In this document: positions 34,412 to 46,332 of the stretch, piece by piece
Position numbering within the stretch: the stretch's first letter is position 1
Layout: every line of letters begins with the position of its first letter
Assembly (NCBI GenBank): GCA_018398765.1
Contig: JAHBMJ010002282.1
Coordinates: 1 to 64,000 of the forward strand
Length of the DNA: 64,000 bases
Direction of reading: 5' to 3'
Origin: Chromera velia
Taxonomy: Eukaryota; Sar; Chromeraceae
Position numbers and translations under genes: made by a program
Notes under the pieces: model-generated
Told to the model about the DNA's origin: nothing
Database searches by the model: none
What the model saw: only the letters and a program-made list of their open reading frames with translations

Positions 34412-35755
34412 CAGGGTTACTTTTTTGGTCGGTAACAGATGTAGTCTACCGGCAATTGCCGGTAACCGGTAATGGCCTCAGTCTACCTTCTTTTTACCGA
34501 CAAAAAAATGATAAAAATTAGAGTTAAAAAAAAAAAAGTTCGTCTGCGGCGTCAACCTTCAAAAACATGTTTTTAAATGTTTATTAATATTTAAAAAGCC
34601 TATTAACATATATGTATATATATATATATATAAATAAATAAATACATATAAATATATAAATTTTATAATTTACCAATTTCAATTATTTTAGCTGCTTCAC
34701 CCCTAAGTAACATAAAGTTCTAACAGCTCGATCTGTCTAACAGCTACTCCTTTTTTCTTGACTCTATAATTCCATCTCCTACTGCCTGATTGTCTGACTG
34801 CCTGACTCGTGGCTGCCTGCCTGTCTGTTAGCCTGTCAGTGACTGTCAGTGACTGTTTGACTGACTGCTTACATGTCAATTGACTTTCTAACTGACTGAC
34901 TGACTGTCTGTCTGGCTGCCTTCTTGCTTTCAGTGGCTAAAAGAAAGATTTTAAAGTGTTTTTCGAGCTAAACTGAGATGTGTTGACCATTGAATTAGCT
35001 TTGTACGTTGTCTTCTCCTGTACTATGTTTCTGGTTTGATCTGGTTTACAGAACTATGAGCATCTCAGACCTCCCCCCCGATCAGCAAGATGCCGAGTAC
35101 TGCCAGCTTGTTCACCGGCTGGAGAAAAAAGAGATTGGGGGGTCAGACTTTCAATCCACATTTTTGGAGGGTTCAGCTGGCTTTGCCGTGGAGTGGTTTA
35201 GGCAGTAGTGTGCTTATGATCCGTCTGTTTGGATGAAATGTATGTGGTGTGGTCAATTTTTTTCTGTGTATGGCAGAGGGCACTATGGACAAACCATCCA
35301 CTTCCAGTTGCATAATCTCCTTACACATACCCAGGCTGTCTATTCTGCCCACTACAATTCTTGCATGATAAGGCGATGAATTCATTTTATGCTGTTTCAT
35401 GCTATTTTTATCCAACTTCTTAGCCTAGCTTCCTAGCACTGATCTATAACATAAACTTGGATTCTATCACCATCTTGCTTAGACTAGCTGTATCACAAAC
35501 AGTTACTGTATGATCAGTTTATATGATCTTCTATAGGCAATAGCTCTAGCACAGTAGCACTTCTTCGGACAGTCACGTACTGTGCCACCTATGATTGATT
35601 GATTGACCTATAACAGAGTGTTAGTGCATGCTTGTTAGAATTCTGCCAAGTCTTTTGCCGACTGTCAGCAAAATTCAGTAAAGTTATAACTCTGCCGGTA
35701 ATTACCGGTTATCGGTAATAAAGCTTGTCTACCGCCGAAAAAATCGGTAACCCTG
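34412..35755. mobile_element. Non-autonomous hAT-type DNA transposon with perfect 8-bp target duplication
   Basis: The 1344-bp element begins CAGGGTTAC and ends GTAACCCTG, and both termini continue with TTTTTT/AAAAAA and CGGTAA-rich sub-terminal repeats (for example CCGGTAATTACCGG at about 35694-35707). It is flanked by identical TCCACTGC at 34404-34411 and 35756-35763. CAGGG termini and 8-bp duplications are the hAT signature. No transposase is visible. A 50-codon frame (35056-35208, starting MSISDLPPDQQDAEYCQLVH) follows a TTTACAG acceptor-like site and could be a captured host exon. Confidence 0.88.
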
Positions 35756-35763
35756 TCCACTGC

Positions 35764-36053
35764 TTGTGGGTTCACCCAGTATTAGACCCAGTGTTATATA
35801 GGCCAGCAAGAAATGTGTTGCGCTTATTAGGTCCAAAACATTACTAAAAACATTATTCTGGAAAAAAAAGTAGTACTGACTTAAAGTTTACTCAATTTTA
35901 ATGATTTTAAAGACTGAACGCCTGTACTGCTATAATTATCATTATTTTTCAAATCATTAATTTGCTAGTTAATTTGATTTAATTTTTTTTTAAGTTTTCT
36001 TAATCCTAAAGTTCTCTTACATCCATATAATGGCAGGGTTAGACCACAAAATT
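35764..36053. other. Short AT-rich spacer between two transposons
   Basis: The spacer links the hAT-type element and the MITE family 2 copy. It carries no gene signals. Confidence 0.5.
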
Positions 36054-36287
36054 GACCTCCCTAAACCTAACTACCACTTGAAAGTTCAAACCGCATTTTT
36101 GGATAAGCTTGAAAGTTCGCGCCGCAAGCGCAGATCATTTACGGTGTCTTGAAAGCCAAAACCGCATATCTGGACGGTGTCTTGACCGTGTATGCCACAA
36201 GCGTGAACGGTCTCTTGAAAAACGATGCCGCAAATAGAGATCACCTTGATTATATTTTTTTAAGTGGCACTTAGGTTCAGGGAGGTT
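36054..36287. mobile_element. MITE family 2, copy a (234 bp, 8-bp target duplication)
   Basis: Ends are GACCTCCCTAAACCTAACT and the near-complement AAGTGGCACTTAGGTTCAGGGAGGTT. It is flanked by ACAAAATT (36046-36053) and GCAAAATT (36288-36295), an 8-bp duplication with one mismatch. The interior is made of CTTGAAAG and CCGCAAGCG-like modules. A second, inverted copy is at 50938-51181. No coding capacity. Confidence 0.85.
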
Positions 36288-36475
36288 GCAAAATTAAGTA
36301 ATTGTCATAATTTTCATAAAGCCTTAGCTACCGTCAGGCCCTCCGCAATATAATGCTCTATAGATTTACCTGAATTTTATCCCAGATTTTATCACATTGT
36401 TTAACAACACCCTTCTCCATATTTGGCCTAGCATTTGGCACATCATTTGGTTGTTTGCCTGTTTTCTATTATTCT

Positions 36476-37896
36476 TCACATTGATGAAGTCAGTAGAGCC
36501 AACAGTGGAGTCCGATACTTACGAAAGAGGCAGGGCATAGGCAGAGCGGGTCCCTTTGTAAGTTCTGATCGAGATATGTCTAGAGACATGTAGAGGCGTT
36601 CAACAATCGGCCAGACGGTTGGAGCGTAGCCAGGCCCTCTGGTCACGAATGCGTAATAGTTCATCGAGAGACAAGAAGTAGCCAAATTCATGGTCCGACG
36701 ATGAGTTTCACGAGGATCTACAGAAGCCACAGGCACGTGAGCATCGTGCCGCACATTCAGACACGGTCTCAAACCACTTCCACCTGCCCCCCCCCTGCCC
36801 ACTTCCACGTCGCCACCCACGCGCCGAGTGCCACAGGGTCGTAGTATCGCGACGTACTCTCAGGCCGCGTCGTTAACACTACCTCCTCAGTATCTTCTCC
36901 CAAGGTAGACTTCCGCAGTGCTACTCTTGTCGGTTGTGCGTTGTAGCTCGAGGGTGCTGTTCTGCAGACCTGGATCAGGTCTTTCACTCTGCTGCTCAAC
37001 GAGGTACGTGAATCCGGTAGCACCAGCTCGTTCACGGGAAGCCGGAGCCGGTGCATCAGTGCACTGGCCAAACGGATGAAGCTCGGAATGTAGCGGGATG
37101 CATACCCCACTGCGCACACGCACACCACGTGCTGCTCCTCCTCTCTGACTTGAATGGCCTCCCGCACGCTCCGCTGGTCGGCCCCAGGACCGATGATACA
37201 CGACGAGATGCCTTCGCGGGTTGCGCTCAGCACCACGTGCTGAACTGCGGCCCCTGCCGCAATGATGGCACTCCGTGAGTACTCACCGCCTGGCACCAGC
37301 ACAACGAGAAACTCGTGCGCACCCATCACCGGCCATACCCTCAAATTGGGTGCAGTGACGAAATGAATTTGCACTACCCCGCCTCCCCACGTGCTAACGG
37401 CTTCTTCACATGCCTTGTCAAGCAGCTCTCTGTGCTCTGGGAGGAGGGGGACACACTGGAAACTCCTGCAGCTCCTGCGGGCCTGAATAACATCCACAGC
37501 AGAGAACTGGGATGGGGGGAACCGAGGCGCGGCTTTGGAAGGAGGAGGCTCTGGCACCGGATGCCATCCCCATTTTACGGTCAACACATCGAAAAGGGTC
37601 AGGCTGAGGCAGAGCACACCAGGTAGAACAAAGCCCACCAGGAGAAACAACACGCCACATGCCACGGTGGGCGCAAACTGGAGCCATCCCGTGAACATGT
37701 AGCGTCGTTTCACTCGGTCCAACAGCTTCCACATGTTGATCTGAATGCGATTCAATGTTGAGGCAGAACGTGCAGAGTTTATTGCGTGTGGAATAATCAT
37801 ACAAACACTCCTGAAACTGACGCACGCATTACAGCGTGCAACATGTTGCTGAGCGTTGCATTGTCGAGCGAATAGCAACACTTCATCGAGTATCAT
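36476..37896 (-). CDS. Nitroreductase-fold membrane protein, frame interrupted at a C9 run
   Basis: Nitroreductase-family flavoproteins bind FMN and reduce varied substrates with NAD(P)H. The N-terminal part has a hydrophobic segment of about 35 residues (FAPTVACGVLFLLVGFVLPG), then two half-domains each with the family signature: VIQARRSCRSFQ and, later, CRTAPSSYNAQPTR, with an intervening AAGAAVQHVVLSATREG helix. The single-exon frame stops at 36769, right after a run of nine C (36787-36795 on +). One extra base there would open a further 100-odd codons with WPIVERLYMS and end at 36476. The ATG could be 37896 or the later one at MWKLLDRVKRR (about 37735), just before the membrane segment. 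It is divergent from the PAQR gene. Substrate unknown. Confidence 0.65.
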
Positions 37897-38577
37897 GACG
37901 GACAGCGCAGTAGCAGGGCCTGGGTGGCTATACAGCGGATGATTTCAGTGAACGACATCAACGGGGCGAAAGTGAGCTCCGAGAAGGAGTGGACAATGAA
38001 GACAAGGTGTGAACTGCGCATGTGCCAATTCTGGCAATTCGATCAGTGTTGTAAGCTAGGCTCATGGCAGCATGCAATGTTGCAGACACTGGTGTTGTGC
38101 AACGGTGGTGGCGCGTCTTGTGGTGCATGTACGCGCGGCCCGGCCCCGCCAGCGCTATCGCGGATCGACTGCGCGGAGCCGCGCGTTTTGAGGGGGCCGC
38201 GCCGCACTCGCGAAAAGTAAGATTCAAAAATTAAAGCCCCGGCCATTGAATGAATTTGAACGATGCAGAAGATTGCAGAAGTGGAGCCTAAAGACGTGTA
38301 CTGTGAGCCGCTGTTCTTCAATCGTCAGCCGTCAAACATCTTTTGGTACGTACCTTTCACTTGCTCATATGCCAGGAGAACCAAGGTCACATGTCCTGAA
38401 TCTCTGGCCCCGACTGGTTGCCCAATTTCGTTCCGTTGTTTGAGTTGTGGCCGATTCGCGAAATCATCCGTCCGTGAATGGGCACGGTTGCGCGTCTCTG
38501 AGAAGCCAAAACGCCGTTTCGGCACCCTCGTGGGCAGTCTCAGTACAGCTGTGGGTGGATAATTCGAAGAGGTGAAG
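37897..38577. promoter_or_regulatory. Shared divergent promoter with GC block
   Basis: 681 bases separate two outward-facing start codons, nearly the same distance as for the CHD1L/CANT1 pair. A CGCGGCCCGGCCCCGCC block with further GC words lies at about 38131-38210, preceded by GCAGCATGCAATGTTGCAG. Function is inferred from position and repetition. Confidence 0.4.
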
Positions 38578-40001
38578 ATGGCGGAGGACCTGGAGGCGGC
38601 AGCGTCCAATGGGGAGGGACAGCCGTTGCTGACCTCGGGACCCAAATTTGCGGAACCCGGAGTCTCCAGACCGGGAATGGATGTTGTGTTAGTCAGACTG
38701 AATTAATGCTCCTCTCCTCTCTTTGCGGATTGTCCAAGAGCCGCCACCCTCTCTCCTGAGCAACGTTTGATTTATTCTCCCGTGCTTGCAGAGAGCCGAC
38801 GGACGAAGTTTTCAATGCAGCGTCGCATTTGGTAGGGGCGCTGCTTTCGTTGCTCGGCACCGCGGTGCTCATTGTGAAATCCTCCTGGGAAGGGAAACCA
38901 TGGTCAGTTCCCAGGGATGTGTCACCAGGCGAAAGCTTGGTGAGAAATGGACGCAAAAGGAGAGGGCAGGCCTCTGCAAACAAATTGTTGTACACGAGAC
39001 GGAGAACATTCTCGTGGTGTTGTCTCTTCTTCTCCTCACTGTTGGCCCATCGACAGAGTGACAGAGCAATCTTGGGAACCGAGAATAGGTGCTGCAGTTA
39101 AGATGTATGGTATTTTGGGAGGGGGGGAATCTGGCGGACGGAGACAGAGACCAGGAAGGTCAAAACAACGGAACATAGGCAGAGGTCACAGAGTGAATGA
39201 TTGATAGATTCAAAGAGAAGGCTGCAATTGGACGTTCTGTGGGTCAACAAAGACTGCCCTTCTCCGCATTGTGGCAGCTGCACGTGACATTTTCAGGGCC
39301 TTTCACATCTCTCTTCTCCCATGGCGCTTCCTTGTTTTGTCTAGGTTCCGTGCCCTCTCGGTGTCTGTATGTCTCGTAGAGTATCCGTCTTCAGCGTCTC
39401 GACCGTTCGTCTCTCTCTCTTGGCTTCTCTTCTTCCTTGGGTCTCTCCTATCTCACTTCCTTCCCCGCCCTTCCAGTGCGTCACAGTCTATATTCATGCA
39501 CGTATCTGAGTGTGTGTGTATTTCATTCATCGTCTTTCTCTGTTCCTCTTCCTCGCTGCAGGCACATTGTGGCGTTTTCGATCTACGGAATATGTCTGAT
39601 AGCAGTGTTTCTCTGTTCGTTTCTCCACCACGCACTCCACCACAAAGACCTCGATAGGTGGTTCAAACTCGCAGACTACCTTGCGATCTACACTATGATA
39701 GCAGGGACGTTCACGCCAATCTGCCTGGTTCTGTTTCCTTTCTCCTGGGTTGGGTGGACTTTCTTTGGCACAATTTGGGTGATGGCCGCAGTGGGAATCA
39801 CGGTGAATGTGATTCGCATGGATTCGCCCATGTGGTTGACGACAACAATATATGTGGTGATGGGATGGTGCGGTTTCTTCTTGGCCTTCCCGATGTACCC
39901 AGTGGTGGGGGTGAAGGGACTCGCTCTGCTGGTCTCGGGAGGGGTCAGTCAGTCTGAAAGAGGGAGGACCGGTGTATGTACAGATACTGGTGTCTCCCTG
40001 A

Positions 40002-40063
<62 letters not shown>

Positions 40064-40177
40064 CTTGTTTTTTGTTTCTGTTCTTCTTTCTTGCCTCCCT
40101 TTTTTTTTCTTTGTTTCTCTTTCGCCCTCTCACACACACCTATCTCGCTATCACTCTCACTCATACACGTACACTTG

Positions 40178-40243
<66 letters not shown>

Positions 40244-40254
40244 GCGCGCGCACG

Positions 40255-40291
<37 letters not shown>

Positions 40292-40316
40292 GCATGCATG
40301 CATGCACGCACACACG

Positions 40317-40351
<35 letters not shown>

Positions 40352-41047
40352 ACGCACCGATCTGTCGGTCTATTGATCTGTCGTCTCTCTTTATGTGTGC
40401 GTGTATGTGTCTGTCTGTCTGTCTGTCTGTCTGTCGGAAAAAGTGACGTGAAGAAAAGACGATATAGTCTGTCTGTGTGTGTTTTGTCTGTTGTGTTCAT
40501 GAAGAAGAGGAGGAAAAGAAACCATATAGTCTGTCTCTGTGTGGAGGTCAGAGGAAAGAGTGGGGAAATGTAGAGTCTGTGTGTTTTGCTTTCTGCTGCT
40601 TTTTGTTGTTCAAGCCGAAAAGAATCCACAGAACCGGTTGTGTTTTGAGATTTCTTTCTCTCAGATGCTGCGCGTCTCTTTGACTTTGAAATGCTGGCTG
40701 CCTGCCTGCATCCTTCGAGATCATTGTGAGTGTCCGCTTTTCTGTTGCGGCCTTTCTGCCGTCTTGCCATCCGATGACTTTGACTTGGTCTCTTGTGCAT
40801 GTTTCTTTATATATTGATTTTTCCGTTTTGCTGCTTTTCTGGTTATGCTGCTTTGCAGGTTTGCTATACAGCGGGGTCATACAGTTTCGTAACGGAGAAA
40901 CCGGTATTGGTCCCGGGAAGGTTTGGAGGGCACGAGATTTGGCATCTGGCCGTCCTCTCGGGGGCTGCATGCCACTACGCACTTATGTTTTTCTTCATCC
41001 AACCCGAACATGCAGGGGCAGGGCATGCGGCCTCGTCTCTTGCGTAA
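38578..41047 (+). CDS. PAQR / hemolysin III family seven-helix membrane protein
   Basis: The family includes adiponectin and progestin receptors and bacterial YqfA; members are zinc-dependent and several have ceramidase-like activity. Exons 38578-38687, 38792-38902, 39562-39943 and 40859-41047 close in phase to 263 aa. Signatures are [16 protein letters not shown] (helix 1 with the metal histidine), [34 protein letters not shown], and the C-terminal [18 protein letters not shown] carrying the HxxxH zinc ligands. The cytosolic N-terminus is short (about 35 residues). The length and motif set fit the hemolysin III branch more than the animal receptors. Intron 3 holds long GT, CT and CA repeats. 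Confidence 0.9.
39944..40445 (+). repeat. Microsatellite cluster in PAQR intron 3
   Basis: The intron opens GTCAGTCAGTCTG, then carries (TC)n(TG)n at about 40006-40063, (TC)n(CA)n at 40180-40345 with CGCG and CATG interruptions, and a CTGT run at 40410-40436. Frames rich in His/Thr or Cys/Val here are meaningless. Confidence 0.85.
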
Positions 41048-42117
41048 TAGCTCGGCAGTGCTCTTGTAGAGATCTGAGGGGGGGTGTAGAGCAAGGTGTT
41101 GGTCCTGCCAGTCATGTGTCTGTTGGGTTGGCTACCCATGCAGTCGTTTGCTTTGGGGGAAGGGGTCCTGTTGGTAGAGGGACATCGGGGGAGGAAGTTT
41201 CCTTTTCTTCGTCTTTCGGGAAATCATAGAGAAAGGTAAGCTGAAATTGCAATGCCGAAATCGTGCCGTTCTCCTGGTTTGATCGACATCTCCTTGACTG
41301 ACTCTATTTTACTGAAATTCGCTCGGCAATTTGTGGTTTCATCAATCGATCGAATCAAGTGACTCAGTATGTTACAGTGCATCTGGGGCCGCTCGGAGCC
41401 CGCTCCTTATTATGAGTCCTTAATATGTCATGATTGATTCATGTCAGTCGGTGGCGGAGGCTCAGAGGCTGCGACGTCCATGCATTGTCTCGCCGTCCAA
41501 TATATCGTAGAATATATCCCAGTTTCTTTTTGCATTGCTTTTGCAGCGAAGTTTTGCTATCTTTCGGCCTTACTTCAATTATATATTGCTAGATATATTG
41601 TGTAGTGTAGTCTTCCCCTAGGTCTTCCTTTTATACCTTTTCCAATTTCTTTTATTTCTGGTTTTACTTTTAAATATTTTTCTAGTAAGTAATATTAACT
41701 ATTGATTAGAATATTAGAATAAAATTAAATAAATTAGAATTAATTGAATATCATAATGATGATGGGGTGACTTAACCCGCCAGCCATCGTGTCCCAATGG
41801 CAAAGGGCAGTCTTTGAGCATTCAATATAGTGATAGTCATGGTGACAATAATTTAATTGGTTCCTTAGGGATTGATCGGCATGTGTTTTCTCCTATAGGG
41901 GGAGGACTGGCTAATCGTAGTGCCCTGACTGAGTCAGACTGACTGACATCTAACGCTGCAAGTTCAGAAATGGATGGACGGCGACGACGTATGATGATGA
42001 TTATGATGATAATAGGTAGAACACGTACGTACTGTCGCCGTTCTACCAGAAATCGCCCTAGAAGTCGCCCCTGCGAATGGCAAAGGTCACTTGAAAGGTG
42101 CGCCTCATTGCTGAAGC
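41048..42117. other. Convergent intergenic region, no supported gene
   Basis: AT-rich after about 41500, with (ATGATGATTATGATGAT) words at 41990-42010. It separates the convergent 3' ends of PAQR and the LRR gene. No gene signals. Confidence 0.55.
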
Positions 42118-42377
42118 AATGCCCCTGACACTCCAGTCTGTCTTGAAATAGATTTTTCAATTCTGGCCGTGCCTGCGGCGCGGTTCTTTCAAGACTATCT
42201 GCATCTTCCACAAAAAATTTCAAGTATACTTTATTTTGGCTGTATGCGCCTTCAGGCTGAGAGCCTGAGGCTTCGGCACGCTACCTTCAAGTTAAGCCGC
42301 GCCTGCGGCGTAGGCATTTCAAGCCTGGCCGCGCCTGCGATGCGGCGTTTTAAGTTTATTAGAGTGTCAGGGGGGTT
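42118..42377. mobile_element. MITE family 1, copy b (260 bp, 8-bp target duplication)
   Basis: Same family as the copy at 24764-25016: it begins AATGCCCCTGACACTCCAGT and ends GAGTGTCAGGGGGGTT, with matching interior (CTTGAAATAGATTTTTCAAT, GCCTGCGGCGCGG, TTTCAAGACTATCTGC). Flanks are GCTGAAGC (42110-42117) and GCTGAGGC (42378-42385), an 8-bp duplication with one mismatch. Two independently inserted copies fix the element ends. Confidence 0.87.
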
Positions 42378-42845
42378 GCTGAGGCTTCAACACTCGTTTC
42401 AGCAGAATGTTCTGGGTTGTTCCGATTCCGTGTCCTGCGGTCCTTTGCTTAGTTTAGTGCTCAATGTCCTAGCTAGTGTCCTAGTCATGGTATCTTTAAT
42501 GTTAAAGACTCCGACGTACTTATAGGCCAACTTGGTATGTCGATTTGTTCGCAGTGGACCGCGAAAAAAAAAAAAGCAAAACGTCAATGTTATGCTCTGC
42601 TCTAGGTTATATGCCATGCCTAGTGTAACGTAGTAGTAATCTAAGTAGTAATATTATAGTGTTATATATAAGTAGAGACATATATAAGGCTGCTATAAGT
42701 AGCTTTAAACTAAATTATCAGTGCATATATTTAACTAGATATTTAGCTAGATTTACATTTAGTTAGTCTGTGAAAATTGTTCGAAACATTAGTGGAATTG
42801 TCATAAATAGTGTTTTTTTCTTTGTTCTGACACTCAGTCACTAGC
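42378..42845. other. AT-rich spacer, no supported gene
   Basis: A short AT-rich stretch before the LRR stop codon. It probably includes the 3' untranslated region of that gene; nothing else is visible. Confidence 0.5.
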
Positions 42846-45800
42846 TCAGTCACTATGCGGGAAAACCCCTTTCATCGTCGCCCGCACGTTGCGACTCACA
42901 CGATTTCCAACCCGCACGCTCCGTAAGAAAGGGAGGCGTCCCGTTTGTGACAGGGACACAAGTGCAAGCACACCCTCGTCTAAGACGGCAGATCTCGACA
43001 TATCGAGAATCTCCAAAGGGGGGGGTGTCGAATTGACCCACTCTGCGGTTAGTTTTTTAAACCCGGCGTCGGTGACTTTGTGGAGTGTCAGACTCCGCAG
43101 CTCTGGTAGCTTCTCTGCAGAGAGAGCCTGACTGAGAGCGGATGCGGCTTCGTCGTCGTCCAGACCCACGTGCGGCAACTCCAAAGAACGGAGAGACCGC
43201 AGCGTCCCACTCCCCAACCCAACACACAGAGCAGACACACTCTCTGGGAAGAGTGCTCCCCCCAGGCTGAGCTCTTCCAAAGCTGTTAGCTGCCCCAAAC
43301 TGAAAGAGACAGAAAGAGCTGACATCTGAGCAACCTCGGCTGCCACAGCCTTCCGGTCGTTCCCCGTCTCTTCCGACCTCAAGGTCAGACTTCTGAGAGA
43401 CTTTGCGTGGGGGGAACAGAGGGCGAGGGAGAGGGCATGCATACCCTCCTGTCCGAGGGAAGTGGATGCAACGAGGGAGAGACACAAATTTCGGAGACGC
43501 GGAAGCTTTCCTTTCGTGATGCATTCGGCAAGGGGGCGGGCAGCTGAAACGTCACATGGAAATAAGTACGGGACAGAGATTGTATGGAGGGAAGGCAGTG
43601 AACCCCTCCCTGATGCGATGCCTCTGAAGAGGCCGGATAGCCCCGTTTCAGACACAAAACCTGCAGGGCCAACCTCAAGCTCTTCAAAGGACTGAAGGCT
43701 GACTACTGGCGCCCCCACCCTGCCCCCCCCACCAGTCAATGCTGCACCTAGATCGTATGCAGCCTCGCCCTCAATTACTCGATCATAGTCCTTGACTTCG
43801 ACCTTCCGGAGCCCCGAGACCTTCCTCTCACGGATGAGGGCAGCTACTGCTCTCACGGCTGCTGTGGTGAGGCCCTCATCGTCTTCGAAGATCACGGGGA
43901 ACAAACAAAGGTCCACTATCAAATGGGGAGAAAGAGAACCCACCCCGAATCCCTCTGCCAAGGCCTGAAGGCCACTGCCCAAATCGGAGTCCAACAGCAA
44001 TTTGCGAAGCGATGACACCTTGCCTTTGCTCAACACTTCCCCCAATGCTCGACTACCCTCCCCCGCACCATATGACACTTTCAGTGACAGCTCCTCAAGG
44101 GACACAAGGCTCCCCGACCCTAGACCTTCTGCTAGTGCCCCTACCCCCTCATCACCCTCTTCGACCCAGTACAGGGACAGTTTTCGCAAAGAAGAACACC
44201 CCCCCGCCCCTAATGCCCTTCCGAACTCAATCAGAGGACCTGGTCCGATGCCTTCATTTCCCATGCGAAACTCCAAATCTAGGTCGGCAAGCGCCCCCAC
44301 CCTCCCCTCCCTCAACCTCTCTGCCAACGCCCCCAAAATTTGATCCACTTCTCCTTCCTCTGAGTCTCTCACTGCAATTTTAAGAGTATTCAGGGAAGGG
44401 GCTTTGTCATTTGCAACACTGCGCATAACAACGCCCAATCCTTCCGACTCTGAGGCCACAGAGTTACAGGCACACAGTGTCATCTCTCGCAGCTCAGAGA
44501 GGTGACCGGAATCTAGGGCAGAGGCGAGGGCCTGACTGCCGGGAGTATTCAAGGTAGGGAGACGGAGAACTTCAAAGTGGGGGGCGCTTTCCTCTGTGAG
44601 GGCAGTGAAGACGACAGTGATGTCTGCCTCACGCATTTCGGTGTCATTAAGCATCAACGTTCGGACTGACGGCAGTCGCCCCCCCCCTACAGCTTCTGCG
44701 ATCATGGGAGCAGCGCTATCACTATCGCTATTGCCTTGAAGATTGTTCCCACTCATGTCCAGCTCCTGCAAGGCAGGAAACTGATGAGAGAACAGAGCGG
44801 CCAGACCACTGAAATTCCATTCACCCCCCTCAGATTTCATTGCAAGACAATTCTCCTTCAAAATGAGGATCCTCAGGGACGAGAGGCTCCCCGCCCCCAC
44901 CGCCCCCGCCAGCCCCCCACACCCTCTGCCCTCATATCGTTGTCCCCCAAGTCCAGCACCTGCAGAGAGGGCGCCTTCCCTTCCTTCAAAGGCGCGCTGA
45001 GCGCCTTCACCCCCTCTGCCTTGGCTGCTGTCTTGCTCAGTTTGAGGGACTGCAGGGGAAGTGCCCGCTCGGAAGCGGACAGTCCCCTTGCCAGCGTCGC
45101 CACTCCCGAGGGGCCCAGAGGGTTGTTGCTGACATCCAGGCCCAGAAGCTTCGAGAGAGTGCCCTCACTGAATGCGGACCTGAGGGCTTCCATGCTCAGT
45201 GACCAGAGCCGGTTCTCTGCATCGATCCAGGAAGATCACACAGATTGACTGGCTGCAAATCTGTCCATCTTCTCGCAAACTGCACGGTAGGAACCTGTGC
45301 GTTTGTAACTTAAGAACTAAGACTGAAAGGTAAGCATTCCCAGAAGCGCACAAAAGAAAACGGCATCTCAGTGTGCCCGATTGTGCACGGACAGATTAAA
45401 GAAGAGAGCGCGGCGAAGAATTAAAAGAAGTGGGAGAAATTGACTCACCGCTCAAATCTAGGTATTCGAGGGAGGGCGGCAGAGAATGAAGAAGGGTCCC
45501 TCCCGCAGAGTCGCTCAGGCCACATTCTGCACCCATGCATGATAGGGGAAAAGGTTCACTCAGGAATGTTCGCGAATTGACATCAGACGATGTGAAGCAA
45601 ATTAAAATGAACGGTAATCTTCCTCTGGTTTTGCCCCCCCCCCGCTTTTTTCTCTCCCCTTTTTTAGCACGTCTGCTGCGCGCAAACAGGCATTGAGACC
45701 GCAACGGGTATCGACTCTTGATACTGACTGGGAAATCGTGGCAGTCGCAGTTGAACTCAAAGGATGACAGGCTCCCCACTCGACTGACTTGAGAGATTCA

Positions 45801-46278
45801 GAGTCTTGAAAGAAACGAAGATCGATCTCTTCAGGAATCTGTTGAGCACGGATAGACAGGGGCCCTTGCACACGTGTGGGCCTGCCGAGAAAAAGGCACA
45901 GACAAGTAGCTCATGTTCAAGCTTATTCAGTGCTTTTGAAGGTATGCGCATCCAGCAATAAGGTACCTCTACAAGGAACCTCTGAGAGAGGACACGTTCA
46001 TGTGGACGGAGGGCAGTGCCGACAATTTGTTACAGCACCGAGGACAGAACGAGCAACAAACTCTGAGATAGAACACACAGAAGGACCCAACAGGAGGCAC
46101 TCTGGCACTGTCTGGCAGGAGTTCAAGTGTGCCGAAGGATGGCGGCAAAAAAAAAGGCCATGCGGATGCACATCAATCTGTCTCTTTGTCAACTCACCCC
46201 CCTTGAGAGTCTCCAGAAAGTCAGGCCCCGCGGGAAGAGAGGACAGAAGGAGACCCAGCTTCCCTGCATCAAGCGAGA

Positions 46279-46332
<54 letters not shown>

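Noticed and set aside
39945-40573. Frames rich in His/Thr, Cys/Val and Leu/Ser in the PAQR intron
   Set aside because: Composed of dinucleotide repeats; the gene splices from 39943 to 40859 in phase.
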